From: Zingiber officinale | Lineage: Eukaryota; Streptophyta; Magnoliopsida; Zingiberales; Zingiberaceae | Assembly: GCF_018446385.1 (NCBI RefSeq) | Contig: NC_055987.1 | Location: 3,718,205 to 3,782,204 of the forward strand | Length of the DNA stretch: 64,000 nucleotides | Reading direction: 5' to 3' | Shown: positions 22,801-33,725 of the stretch, in pieces | Position numbering within the stretch: the stretch's first letter is position 1 | How the letters are laid out: every line of letters starts with the position of its first letter | Made by a program: the position numbers and the translations under genes | The notes under the pieces: generated by a model | What the model was told of the DNA's origin: nothing | Database searches by the model: none | What the model saw: only the letters and a program-made list of their open reading frames with translations

Positions 22801-23790
22801 ACTACGTCATCTTGTGTCTATATGTAGATGACATATTTATCATTGGGAGTAATAATAAGATAATCTAATCCACTAAAGAGATGTTAAACTCAAGATTTGA
22901 CATAAACATATTAGTTTAGCTAATGTGATTCTAGGAATTAAGATTCTTAGAATATCAGAAAGACTTGCTCTAAGTCAGTCCCATTATGTGAACAAGATTC
23001 TTGAGAGATTCACCAAGGGTGATACTGCGTTGGCACGAAAGTCAGTTTCATTATGTGGATAAGATCCACTAAGGGTGATACTTCATTAGCACGGATGCCA
23101 ATAGATACAAGTCAATATCTATTGAAAAATCGAGAAAAGGGTATCTCACAGATAGAGTACTCAATGATGATTAGAAGTTTGATGTATCTAATGAATTGTA
23201 CACGACTAGACTTATCCTACGCAGTGAGTAAACTAAGCAGATACACGAGTAATCCCTGTATTGAGCACCGAAAAGGGATAATAAGAGTACTGAGCTATTT
23301 AAGATATACTCGTGTATATAGATTACACTATACGGGATAGCTATGATCGAAGGATACAACTATGCAAGTTAGATATTTGACATGAAAAACTCTTAAGTCT
23401 ACGAGTGAATATGCATTTACTTTGGGAGGTGCAGTCATTTTATGAAAATCTTGTAAGCAAACCGTAATAACCAGATCCACGATGGAATCCGAGTTTGTAG
23501 CTCTTAACAAATATGGTGAAGAGGCTGGATGACTCTGACAATTCTTAGAAGATATTCTAGATAGCTGAAACATGTACTAACAATTTGCAGTGATAATCAA
23601 TTGGCAATTGAACGTGCACGAAGGCATTTATATAATGGTAAGTTTAGATATATACGTCGTAGACATAATACCATTAGACAACTACTCTCAATGGAAGTTA
23701 TTAGACTATGTGAAGTTAAAGGATAACCTAATAAATTTGCTAACCAAAGGAAGCAGAAAGTTAGTTGCAAGTTCATCGTGAGGGATGAGC
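19890..23790 (+). pseudogene. Copia gag-pol remnants
   Basis: Plus-strand fragments in order: gag with FKRWQHKMFFYLTILNLTQF (about 19955-20020); a CCHC zinc knuckle CFNCD-GGHNSSEC (20633-20676) with a stop inside; integrase zone pieces; reverse transcriptase with CKWIFKKKMK (about 22270), MDVKTVFLNGDLEEE (about 22563) and LYVDD (about 22817-22831); RNase H-side pieces [19 protein letters not shown] (about 23210) and RSTMESEFVAL (about 23475). Stops and frameshifts are frequent throughout, so no functional polyprotein is possible. Confidence 0.85.
22434..22512 (+). mobile_element. 5'-truncated Au SINE inserted in the copia RT region
   Basis: GGGTAAGGCTGCGTACAATG through GGACCCCGCATAGCGGGAGC to CACCGGGCTGCCC is the conserved 3' part of the plant Au SINE family. 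It is flanked by TTAGAGTGTTGTTG at 22412-22425 and 22513-22526, which extends imperfectly to about 21 bases. The insertion splits the RT motif (RVLLTIA...) and duplicates it as a target-site repeat. Confidence 0.85.
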
Positions 23791-25288
23791 TTGATACCGA
23801 TGGAAAATATTAGTGCAAAGGAAATCCAACCTATGTAGATTGGAGATCCCAAGAATTAGGTTCAATAGGAAAACTAGTTTAACCGATTAAGTGGGGGAAT
23901 TGCCCAGTGAAAGGATGGAGGCTAAGCGCACGATTTTTAATGATCTATTAGAGTAATGTGGAATACTCTTGAGAGATCATCTATGTGAGAAAGAAGTAGG
24001 GCCGCTTTGAAGAGAATTGAAGGCACGATTCTTAAAACTTCTCATGGAACATACGTGTCTATGGCCAAGAACGAATACACCCATGAGAACTGAGTTGTAT
24101 GTCAATGTTTACACATACGACAAAACAATTTAAGGACATTGTGTCTACTGATAAACAAACATATCTGGAAGATTCAAAGGGTAAACCTACCTATCTTATA
24201 TTTGACTCAACTGTTAAATGCTATCACATACCATGTTTCTAGAAGATTGTTAAAAATGTGAATGGAAAGGTGGATGGAAGAGACTCTATGACATTTTAGT
24301 CCCATAGTGGGAGTTTTATGGCTAGATAGCTAATTTATATTATTGCATAAGCATTTGTCATGAACAAATGTATAGGGAGAGACTCTCTCTTATGCATGGA
24401 TATGCGGGGGTGCAAATCCAAAGTCCGGATTATACTGAATCAAGTTGACTCGTGTGTGAATACAACTTGCACGCGTTGCATGTTGGATCGGCAGGGCAAA
24501 ATTTGTCCAAGTGAATCAACCCATATTTTATCAATTGAATCTTATTTTTTCTACTTAAGAGGGTAACGGAAGAATTAATCAGATGATTAATCATAAATCT
24601 ACAACCGCTCAGGTGTAACAACCAACTATTGATGGTCGGCAGCAGCATTTTGACCCGAGCATTAAAGGCAATAAATGACCTTTACTTAGCCGTTTAACGT
24701 AGGGCTGGAATTTTTTACAAAATTCCCGACCCTTCCCGACTCCCAACTCGTTCCCGTCCCGAATTTTTCCCGACCCGAATCTTTCCCGACACGACCAAAA
24801 TCGGGAAAAGGATCGGGTACACAAGTTCTACCCGACGGGCTTCCCGACCCGACCCGAATATATTAATAATAATTTTTAATTCGAGTTTTTTTAAAAAATA
24901 ATATAGAAAATTATGTTTAAAAATGTAAAAATCTAGAAACTGAAGTACGATTTTAAAAAACACAAAAAGAAAAATAGAAAAATAAGTAAGCAGTAAACTT
25001 GGGTTGTTACTTGTTATGCATCTCAAATTCTCTCGTTCACTTCACGCCACACGCCGTTTGCCGTTCGCCCTTCGCCGTTCTCCTTTCGCCGTTCGACCTC
25101 GCCCTCGCGGTCTCACCCTCGCCCTTCGCCCTTCGGCCTTCGCCGTTCGCCGATTTATTCCACTGGAACCCTAGCCCATGCCCACACCGCCACTGGAACC
25201 CTAGCCCATGTTGCTTTGCTGTTCGCCGACTTATTCTTGTTAACCTTTCTTCCTTTAAAATGAATCCAAGCCCATGCCCACACCGCCA

Positions 25289-26036
25289 ATGGTGAATGCA
25301 AGCCGAGGACCAGTTATCGACGAAGCTGCTTTGGTTGAACATCCGAAGTCAAATCCTATGTTCCGTGTCGGTCTCGATGTTTTTGAGGTAATTATGCGAG
25401 GATCAGTTCAGCACTTATGATTGGCGACATTGTCGAGTAAATTGAAAATCTGTTTTTGCTCTTCTGCACAGGATGAGCCAAAGATGAAACCTGGTCTTGC
25501 TGAACAAAAAAATGCAGTTGTTGTGACACATATTGCCTCTGCATCCAAGGTGACAGACAACACACAGATTGAAGCTTAATTCGGCCAACTTTGAGCAACT
25601 TAACTTATTTTGTTTCCTTAAAATTCTTGGTATAGTGGACGCATGAAGGAATGACCACCCTTGCTGCCTTGAATGTTCTTGTAAGTCCACTATGTCACTT
25701 GCTTGTTTATTTATGACAAGGAAATTAGAAATTATATATAATCCTTATTAGAGACTCCTCTAGGAAAATTCTCCTTGATCCTGCTATATTATATTTATTG
25801 CATGCAGGGAAAGATTAAAGGGCATCCAGTTTGGGGGGATCCAAATCGTGTTGATAAATTCTTGGATGAGAAATCTCTAGTTCCTGCAGCATGTCCAAGC
25901 ATTGTTAATGCCAAACATCGTGGTATTATTCCGACTTTTATCTTAATTAATTTATTTTCTACTCTATTCTTGTGGAACACTTTCATTAATTTGGCAATTA
26001 ATTTGTTTTGCAGGCCTGCCAGTTTCAAAACTGTGA
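25289..26036 (+). pseudogene. HPR1: Captured 3' half of a peroxisomal hydroxypyruvate reductase (HPR1) gene, introns retained
   Basis: Five exons: 25289-25387, 25472-25549, 25636-25680, 25808-25922 and 26014-26036. All introns are GT...AG. Joined, they give an uninterrupted 119-codon frame. Landmarks are SRGPVIDEAALVEH, FRVGLDVFE, VVTHIASASK, GMTTLAALNVLG, VWGDPNRVDKFL, SIVNAK and a C-terminal GLPVSKL stop with the PTS1 signal SKL. This matches the C-terminal third of plant HPR1, the photorespiratory enzyme reducing hydroxypyruvate to glycerate in peroxisomes. The region keeps the catalytic His context (HIASAS) but lacks the N-terminal part and the GxGxxG nucleotide-binding motif, so it cannot be an active enzyme alone. 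The ATG lies at the capture junction. Confidence 0.85.
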
Positions 26037-26361
26037 TGCGATACAAGATAAACACCACAGATGAAAGGCTTTTTTATTATTTAGACACAAAGGGATAAAT
26101 ATCTAGGCACGATGTATATGATTGTCACACGGTTCTTATTATTTCCCACAGAGAGAAGGTAAAGAAGGGAAGCTGAATGGTCAATGGTGTATCGCTACGC
26201 ATTCTCCACAATCACTGTTCGATATCTGAAGATGTTTATTTCTGGTAGATTTACAGTATTTCTAGTAGTTTGATAATATCTCAATACTAATATAGACTCA
26301 AAATGTTGCTGTATAATGAAAATATTTAAATATTCGGGATATCATCTCCCTACCCGACGGG

Positions 26362-26432
26362 ATCCCGAACAGCATTCGGGATCCCGAACAGCATTCGGGA
26401 TCCCGAACAGCATTCGGGATCCCGAGCATTCG
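26362..26432. repeat. 19-bp subterminal repeats in the hAT element
   Basis: ATCCCGAACAGCATTCGGG repeats three to four times in tandem near the right end, followed by more GTCGGG/CCCGAC motifs. Each unit contains the inverted pair CCCGAA...TTCGGG. Confidence 0.85.
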
Positions 26433-28293
26433 GGTCCCGACACTTGTCGGGTACGGGATCGGGAGAAAAATTGATTCCCAATTTTTATCGGGACGGGATT
26501 TGGGTAAGATGGTTACGGGACGGGTCCCTACCCGATTCCACCCCTAGTTTAACGCAACCAATGGAGAGGCGCTCCAATATAAGGAGACTAAATCTTGAGC
26601 GGAAAGAGTAGCGAAAGCTATAGAAAAACTCTATCCACCTGCGTTCCTCTCACTCTCATCCACTTTGTCGTGCATTTCTTGCTTGGCAAAACATCGTGAT
26701 ATCATTCGGGTATCTCTTAGTTCGTCGTGACCATCAGTTCTTAGTGGGGATTCGCAATATGTCATTGTATTATGGAAACAAACGACTCACGACAACCTCG
26801 AATCACTGTTGGAGGTTGGGCGAATCTGTTTCAAGTAATATGCATTGAATGCAGACCTCGACTTCTCAGTTTCCGAGCACTTGGAAACCCACTTGGAGTA
26901 CTTTCATGAGCACCTGAACTCAACACCCAAGCACTTGGCACTCGGGCAATATTTGGTAGTCGGGCAACTTCTCTCCCGACTCGGCACTTGAGCGAAGCAA
27001 CCACTTGACATCTCCTCTAAGCACCTGGACTTCGACCCGAGCAATTGGCCCTCGGGCAACAGTCAGGAGTCAGGCATGTGGCTTCCCCGATTTAGTAACG
27101 CTTTCCATTCGGCGGGAGCACTTGGGCATCTTGACCGCCTTAGGAAACTTTCTGAGTACTTGGCGTTTGGCGATCCACTCAAGAGTAAGTGGATTCTCTC
27201 GACTCAAACTTGGCAGCACTCTAATTCAGCAATCTGCTCGGTCACTCGACCTCGACAATTGGGTGAAATCCCAACTCCGACTCGGCATCCCACTCGTTAC
27301 TCAGGAAGCTTCGGAGTTGCAGACTCTTAGCACTTAGGAGAACTCGATTGCAACCAGAGAACTTCTACTCGCGCAAACCAGCAACTCAATCTAACCTTCA
27401 AGGCCAACAACTTGAGATTATCAGCTTAGGCCGCTCTTTTGATTTGATTTGATTTGTAATTTCAATTCGGACTATATTCCCTTTATCTTCGGCAACAAGA
27501 TTGTATAACACGTGCTATGTTTATCTATGTGAAGTTTGATTTTTCTTAGTTGTTTATGGTTAAAGCCTTTGAAATTGATTTAAGTCTGACCAATGGTTCA
27601 TGTATATGTTATACATTGCATATGTTATACTGCAAAAGGAAATGTGTGTATTTAATGGAACATAATACATTTTTCTTGGCTCATTTTAAAATGTGGTATG
27701 ACTGGTTACACCTTATATTCAGCTTGTTTGTCAGTTAGGGCATACTAAGTATTAAAATATAAGAAGTTGTTTGGAAATACTTCTCATTTCTTTATATGGT
27801 TATTGAATATGTTAGTTATCCTTCCACATTTATATGTTTGACGGTTGGAGATTATAAGTTTCATTTTCGAACAACATTAAAAGTCTGTCATATGTAACAT
27901 CATAATTTCTTTATGAGGCCCTTGATAACATTGTCAAAATATTTTAAAGGCACTAAAAGTAATTAGAACTGATTTAAGAGACCAAAGAAAATTCTAGGAA
28001 AAATAGTTGACACTTGAAAATAGCCTGCTGTTAAGATAACTTTATATAAGTGGAATGAATAGATAAGATCTGTATGAGGGAGCCTAAATAGTTGGGACTA
28101 CTAATATGACTCGAAGATGATATTCATCAACCCATGGAAACTTTCACCATTGGTCTTTCATGATCTTCTCTTATTGTTGATCAGTTTATTTAGATGGCAT
28201 CCTTAATCGTCAATGTAAATCTTCAAGGCTCCACATGCATATTTAGTTTTAATAGACAAAATTCATTGAAGCTTCAAATCCTGTCTTTTTCAG

Positions 28294-28494
28294 GTAACAG
28301 CTACTTTATCACTTGCAGCTGCTTGTTCCTCAGCTGGTGTCGTAGTCTTATTCCCTAGAGATGTGCATTTCTGCAGAATAATTCCTCACTTTTCATGTGG
28401 CAGGTTTGAGATTTCCATTGTATTTGCATTTGTTACATGGCTGTTGATTTCCATGTCTTCAGTTGTGATGTTTTGGATCCTGGCATCAATATAA
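28294..28494 (+). CDS. CASPL5B: CASP-like gene, last coding exon
   Basis: The acceptor TTTTTCAG precedes GTAACAGC. The frame reads [20 protein letters not shown], then [15 protein letters not shown] and a final membrane helix ending MFWILASI and TAA. This is the third and fourth helix region of CASPL5B proteins (conserved GDWVTA, DVHFC, SCGR). All 66 codons are open with no damage, in contrast to the missing exon 2. Confidence 0.75.
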   Translation, partial: VTATLSLAAACSSAGVVVLFPRDVHFCRIIPHFSCGRFEISIVFAFVTWLLISMSSVVMFWILASI

Positions 28495-31400
28495 TTGTCC
28501 TTGTCCGCTTTTTCTTTACTTAAAAACAAGAAGCCAAAATGATATGCAGTCATTGAGTCTCTAATTTGAGTACTGTCACAATGTACGAGTGCCTGAAAGT
28601 TCATATGGATATCGAAAATCAAAACTCTGTTTGATGTTGCATGGCATCTCTTTTTAACGAATGAATAGGGACTAGAAACAGCAGGAGTCTTAGAACATAA
28701 GTGAAACAGGGACAAATGAATTAAATCTCTACCTGGTCCTTATATTTAGCACAGCACTTCATGCCTGCAGCAATGTCTGCTTCCTTTTGTAATTGTTGTT
28801 GTTGTAGATCAAAATATGTTAATCAAAATGAAGAGGAGTTTTTGGACACTTCTGTGATCATTTTATTCCCCTTAGGTTGAAAGAAAAAATTTATAAGACT
28901 TGTGTTAGCAGGAACCAACAAAAAAAAAATTAAGATAGATGAGAATGTTAAGCTAACAAAAAGAATAAACATAAAAAAAATATTTATATCCTAAAGCAAT
29001 TAAGTGGAGTTCCAACACGCAATAAAATGACAAAGATGATGTAAATAACTTGAAAGACAACTAATAGAATTTCCATTTGATTGAGTTAAATCTATTAAGT
29101 AGCTAGATGTAAAAGAGTACGAGACCAAAAAATAATAATAATAATAATTAATTTAAATATAGAAAGTTGGCTTTCTTTTGTAGAAACTGCACGAGACAGT
29201 GAACCTTGGTTTAGCACGGACAAAGTATTTAAATTGGTACCCAAAATTGGTGGGATGAAATTGATACCAATTATTAATATTTAGATCTCGTTAGATACTA
29301 GTTGCTAAGAATGTGATATCTTTTGTCATCACTGCTCATTTAGTACACGGTAATCATCTATACATTGTAGATAAAATCTGAGATCGAGAAGTCCAAGTCA
29401 TAGACATTCAGTCGAGAGTCACCTTGTCAAGTTGGAAGTTACCTATTTGATCAGGTCGATAGGCATGCCTAGAGCCATCGACCTGTTTCAAGATTTCAAT
29501 GATTGCCTTAATTGGGTCTACTGATCAGGCAAACTGCCTTGGAGATTTATTGCCTTCCTACTTACTCGAGGGTTGAATAAACTTATCGATTTGGATATAA
29601 ATTATGGTGATATACATTGCCTGTATATTACTTGCAGCTATTTAGTTCCTTCTATTTTATACAAATGATATCTTTAGATAATTAAAAGTTGTGATCAGCC
29701 TCATCCAAATTGATATAATAATTAAAAGTTCAAATAATTGTGGCCAGGCCTGGCAGTTTCAGATGGTTTAGAGTAATCACATATTTAATATTAATAATAA
29801 TGCTAATATAGTGATCCTAATTAAGATTTGGAGTAAGTTTCATGGCATTTGTCTTGTCTTCATATGTTTGGAAGTTGGAATAGACCTGTAGTTTACTTGC
29901 ACTGGAAATTTGCCATAAGAAGTTTAATGGCGACAATGCTACTGTTCCAAAAACAAGCCAAGATGAGCCAATTAAGATAAAGTTTGATGTCCGAGTTAGA
30001 GTTCTAAAATAATAGCATATAAAAAAAGAGTAACAATTAGTATTTGTAACTAGTTTCTCTTCCCAAACCAAGTGTATAAGATTTGACTTAGTTCTTCTCT
30101 GAAGTAACCATTCAACACTTCTAATTGAATATATTTGAAAAGATATGATAAAAATCTAACCAAACAAAGAAATTAAACAATTAACAACGCATGCATGCAC
30201 AGCAGATTGTACCCAATTTCATCATTTATTATTCCAACTTGATGATAAGAAAATGTGATAGCTCTAACTACTACTGATTATAATATCATTTGTGTTTGGA
30301 TTAATTAATACCTCTCAATCTGTCTTTGTTGCACCGCTGTATGTGTCTCATTCCCTTTGATTATCAAGTATGGGACCATGTCAATTTTACCAACTAGTGG
30401 ATAAATAACTAATTCATGCTTACTTTGACACTAAATTATATGTATCAACATTGAGAAAATGTTTATTTCAAGCATGCTTTTGAAATATTGCTGATCTTGA
30501 GATCAGGAAGAATCTCGACCAACTTGAAGCATAGAATTAAGAAAGAATTTATTAGAATGAGTATAAAATCTTTTAGCTGCACATCTCTAAAATATACTAA
30601 AGTATCGAAAAATTGACTACCTAAGTATTGACATTTAAGTCAAATTGGGTAAATTAAGTAGTGATATATATATATATATAGTACTGTAAATTCCTATTTG
30701 AAAGTTGTGAAGTAGAAGTTAATGGCATGAATATAAATCTATGATCATATTTGAATAGTGTGAATGATTGATGTTAACGTATATTGGTAAATGTTTTAAG
30801 TATAATTATTTAATAGAGTGGCATGCGAGTATGGGACAAATGGGTAGGACACTTGAAAAAGAGTGTCCTTAATTAATGTTTCTGCAGTTTCATCATCCGC
30901 AAGTTAGTCTTTATCTCTTTATTTCCTTGGCTGGCTGCTTGTTCTTTTGCTGCTCTTTCCTGGTCTTTATCCCTGATTCTTGGGTGTAAGTGAATGGAAA
31001 GGGACTCAAACAAGCCATTTGCTTGCTTATGCTGTGCATGCTGAATATATAGTTCGTTTCTTTCTTACTTGAATTTATTAGTTGTTCCCAGGCAGAAAAT
31101 GCTTAAATGTACCTCAAGCTCTCTGGACTAGTGTAATATAATAGCGAGAGGGATGAAGGCAATAACAAAAATGAGGTTGAGGGCTCGACTAAAAGAAGAG
31201 GAACAAAGATTCCTTGTTCTCAAAGGATGCTTCTACTGTTCATGGGAAACCAGAATTTCTCACTTTCCTGACCCTTAAGAAGGTACTGATTGAGGTAAAC
31301 TTAGAGAAGAAAGATTTGGAAAATTCTGTGTTTAGGCAAAGATCCCTGGAAGGGAGATAAATTGGTTTTATTCAGGAACAGCAGCACATAAAAAGAGGAG

Positions 31401-32342
31401 TTGAGATAAGACATTTCATATTTGCTCGGAATCGACCTCTTGAGAGGTCACGATTGAACAGATATAGTGTAGTTGTTTGTTAAAATTCCTCTGGGAGATC
31501 AAAAGAAAGTAATATGTTTCTTATTTTGTAGCAAATATGATCAAAACCCCAATAACTATGCGCTAACTGTTAAGACAGGACAAATGAAGGAATTGTGTTG
31601 AGAACTTTAACATGAATAAAGAAATGTCATTTATCTCATTGGAAAAATGTAATTAAGGGGAACTTTTATATTTCAAAATGTATTTTCTATTTCATAATCA
31701 AATTAATGTTGACATAAAGAAAAAAAAAAGTTAGTGATCTTTTGATTTAGTCAAGATGTTCATTGAAACATTTTGATGGATTATAATTTCTTAAAATAAT
31801 TTTAAAAAAAAATAAAAAATGCAAATATTGTTAATATCAGAATACTTATTTATTTGTTTCGTTTCACCAAATTAATAATTTGATTGATTAAAATTAATTA
31901 ATTAATTTTATATTTTAAAATTTAAAATAAATTTATTTTAAAAATTGAATAAAACTTTTCCGCTTAATGTTATTTTATTTTTCAGTAGTTTTAATTAAAT
32001 AGTTTGATTCAAGGACATTAAATTGTCAATTGTTTTGACAATGTAGAATATTTTGGTGGAGAGAGTAAAATTGGCATGACTGAGGCATTCTAAAACACTA
32101 CAAATTCGATTTTAGGAACCCTTGCTTTTTGAACGATTTATGTAATTAAATTAGATTTGATTATGCAATAGTCATCCAAGGTGGGAATACTTATAAACCC
32201 TTGAGCATGGAAAACAGAGGCCTCCACGTTGCCTATGGAAAGAAAAATAAAAGTGTATAATAATTGATACATATGTAGTGATAAGTAATACTTGAGAATA
32301 ACATTGATACATCAAAAATTACTAAAAGAATTTATATGATCA
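28495..32342. other. Intergenic region downstream of the CASP-like gene
   Basis: Presumed 3' UTR followed by AT-rich DNA with small repeats, such as (TA)n near 30667. I saw no further exon. About 30.88-31.1 kb is a TC-rich stretch of less AT-rich sequence without a coding frame; its nature is unknown. Confidence 0.4.
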
Positions 32343-32345
32343 TTA

Positions 32346-32877
32346 GGGCATTCATAATCCACTTCCATTATAACATCATCATCTCATTAAAAAATATAGG
32401 GTTCATTGTCATATACTCATTATAACAATACATCTCTTTCACCCACATTCCTTTTAATATTAACACTCATTATTTAATTATGAATCCCACAGACCACTTA
32501 ATCATCTTAAAATTATACTATATTAAATAAATATAATTAAATATATTTTAAAATATTAAAATTATTATTATTATTATTTTAATAATAATCTTACTTTAAA
32601 AAAATAATTTTACCTTTTAAAAAAATAAATATTATTATTATTAAAAATATATATTCATGTTTTATTATTTACCCATTTTATTCAATTTTAAATTTTAAAT
32701 TTTATAATTTCTTTTAAATAATTAAAATTAAAAAATAATAATAATATACACATGGGCGCGTTCAACATTTTGAACACATTCAAGGTGAAGGGGTGTTATA
32801 ACATCCCTTTACAATGATATTAATATCAAAGGGGTGTTATAACACCCTATTAATTAATAGTAGCTTTGTGGATGCCC
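32346..32877. mobile_element. Tourist/PIF-Harbinger-like MITE (532 bp)
   Basis: The left end GGGCATTCATAATCC and the inverted right end GGGCATCCACAAAGC share the GGGCAT-CA-AA core typical of Harbinger-type MITEs. Both ends are flanked by TTA (32343-32345 and 32878-32880), the superfamily's 3-bp duplication. The interior is AT-rich and non-coding, with subterminal GGGGTGTTATAACA repeats. Confidence 0.75.
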
Positions 32878-32880
32878 TTA

Positions 32881-33725
32881 AAACTTTAATATTTTATCAT
32901 TAAAATTTGAATTTAAAGTTCTAATGATGATAATTTTATTAGATAGTTAAAGCTACTAATAATGATATTAATTAATCTATTAATAAATGTGTAGTGGAAA
33001 CTATTACAAATATAGTATTAGCGGGTCAATAAATATGATATTAGTGATATTTTTTATTGTTGATTAATAATTTATTTTATAATACCATCAAATATTTTTA
33101 TTGATTTGTATATAAGTGTATACCGCATATATGCACCACAGAGGAAATATTTACATTCTAATGCTGAACATAAGCTGTAAGCCAAAAAATACCCAAATTT
33201 TATTTTATTTCCTCCAATAAAAATGAAATAATATTTAGGTTTTAATTTGAGCCTGTAGTTTTTCAAATTCATTGATCAACACAAAGCTCTCCCATGTCTC
33301 ATAATCAATGCAAACAAGCTTAATAATTAATCAGTTAACTATATAGCTTAATTAGGTATCTTCACCGGTTTAAAAGCTATGCAGTATTAAACTAACTTTT
33401 AAATTAAGTTTTCAAGTAGCATTAGCAAGATAAAGCTGCTTAATTAGTTTGTGAATACTTTTTAGCCATCAAACAAAAGTTTAATAAAATCTAAATATTC
33501 TCAACAAGTAATTGAGCCTGTAAGTACTTGCACTAAACTAATTATACTCTTCCCAATCCAAGTTCGTTCACGGGTCATTTATACATTTTTTTGTTTATAT
33601 TTTAAAATTTTGAAAGACAAATGATTTAAAATCTTCACATTCTGATAAGATTCTCATTCCCTCTGCAAAACCAGCTCTATATCTACCTGTCTCCGTCTTT
33701 AGCAAGCATACTGTCAACCCTAACT
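32881..33725. promoter_or_regulatory. AT-rich region and promoter of the zinc-finger gene
   Basis: AT-rich non-coding DNA. CTCTATATCTACC at about 33673 is a plausible TATA box about 50 bases before the ATG at 33726. No other element is certain. Confidence 0.4.

Larger units (their letters stand above)
24700..26546. mobile_element. Non-autonomous hAT-type element (1847 bp) carrying a captured gene fragment
   Basis: Terminal inverted repeats TAGGGCTGGAAT and TAGGGGTGGAAT (one mismatch in 12) lie inside an 8-base duplication GTTTAACG (24692-24699 and 26547-26554). An 8-bp duplication and a TAGGGGTGG-type end are hallmarks of the hAT superfamily. Both subterminal regions are packed with CCCGAC/GTCGGG-type motifs, as expected for transposase-binding arrays. 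No transposase is encoded. The interior holds the last five exons of a hydroxypyruvate reductase gene, so it is a Pack-type hAT. Confidence 0.85.
14954..27510 (+). mobile_element. Decayed Ty1/copia retrotransposon with nested insertions
   Basis: Two LTRs (14954-19824 and 24481-27510) both begin TGTTGGATC and end GCAACAAGATTGTATAACA. After subtracting the nested elements they are about 1183 and 1175 bases, so they are a true pair. Between them the order is gag, integrase, reverse transcriptase, RNase H, as in Ty1/copia, all with many stops and frameshifts. The 5-base flanks (CTAAC and CGTGC) do not match, so either the target duplication has decayed or adjoining DNA was deleted, which may be how CASP-like exon 2 was lost. 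Confidence 0.85.
24481..27510 (+). repeat. Right LTR of the copia element, interrupted by a hAT-type element
   Basis: LTR sequence at 24481-24699 continues at 26555-27510, aligning to the left LTR (for example TTGATGGTCGGCAGCAGC and the shared Ser/Thr-free GAGCACTTGG-rich repeats in U5). The equivalent TATA segment is CCAATATAAGGAG at about 26572. The hAT insertion with GTTTAACG target duplications explains the gap. Confidence 0.85.
13068..28494 (+). pseudogene. CASPL5B: CASP-like protein 5B-type gene, exon 2 missing, interrupted by nested transposons
   Basis: The first coding exon (13068-13198) and the last (28294-28494) match the CASP-like (DUF588/MARVEL-related) four-helix membrane family, subgroup 5B, which is about 150 residues long. 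CASP proteins act as plasma-membrane scaffolds; the role of the 5B members is not well defined. Exon 1 ends in phase 2 and the last exon starts in phase 0, so the missing middle exon should supply one base completing a Cys codon and about 43 codons (second helix and loop). I read 13199-14953 and 27511-28293 and found no such exon. The remaining space is a copia element with nested insertions. Skipping from exon 1 to the last exon would break the frame. The locus is therefore probably a pseudogene, or exon 2 is hidden or diverged beyond my recognition. Confidence 0.7.

Noticed and set aside
24999-25342. ORFs with SPFAL / ANGEGRRAKGE repeats
   Set aside because: Produced by GCCGTTCGCC-type simple repeats in the hAT element upstream of the HPR1 fragment.
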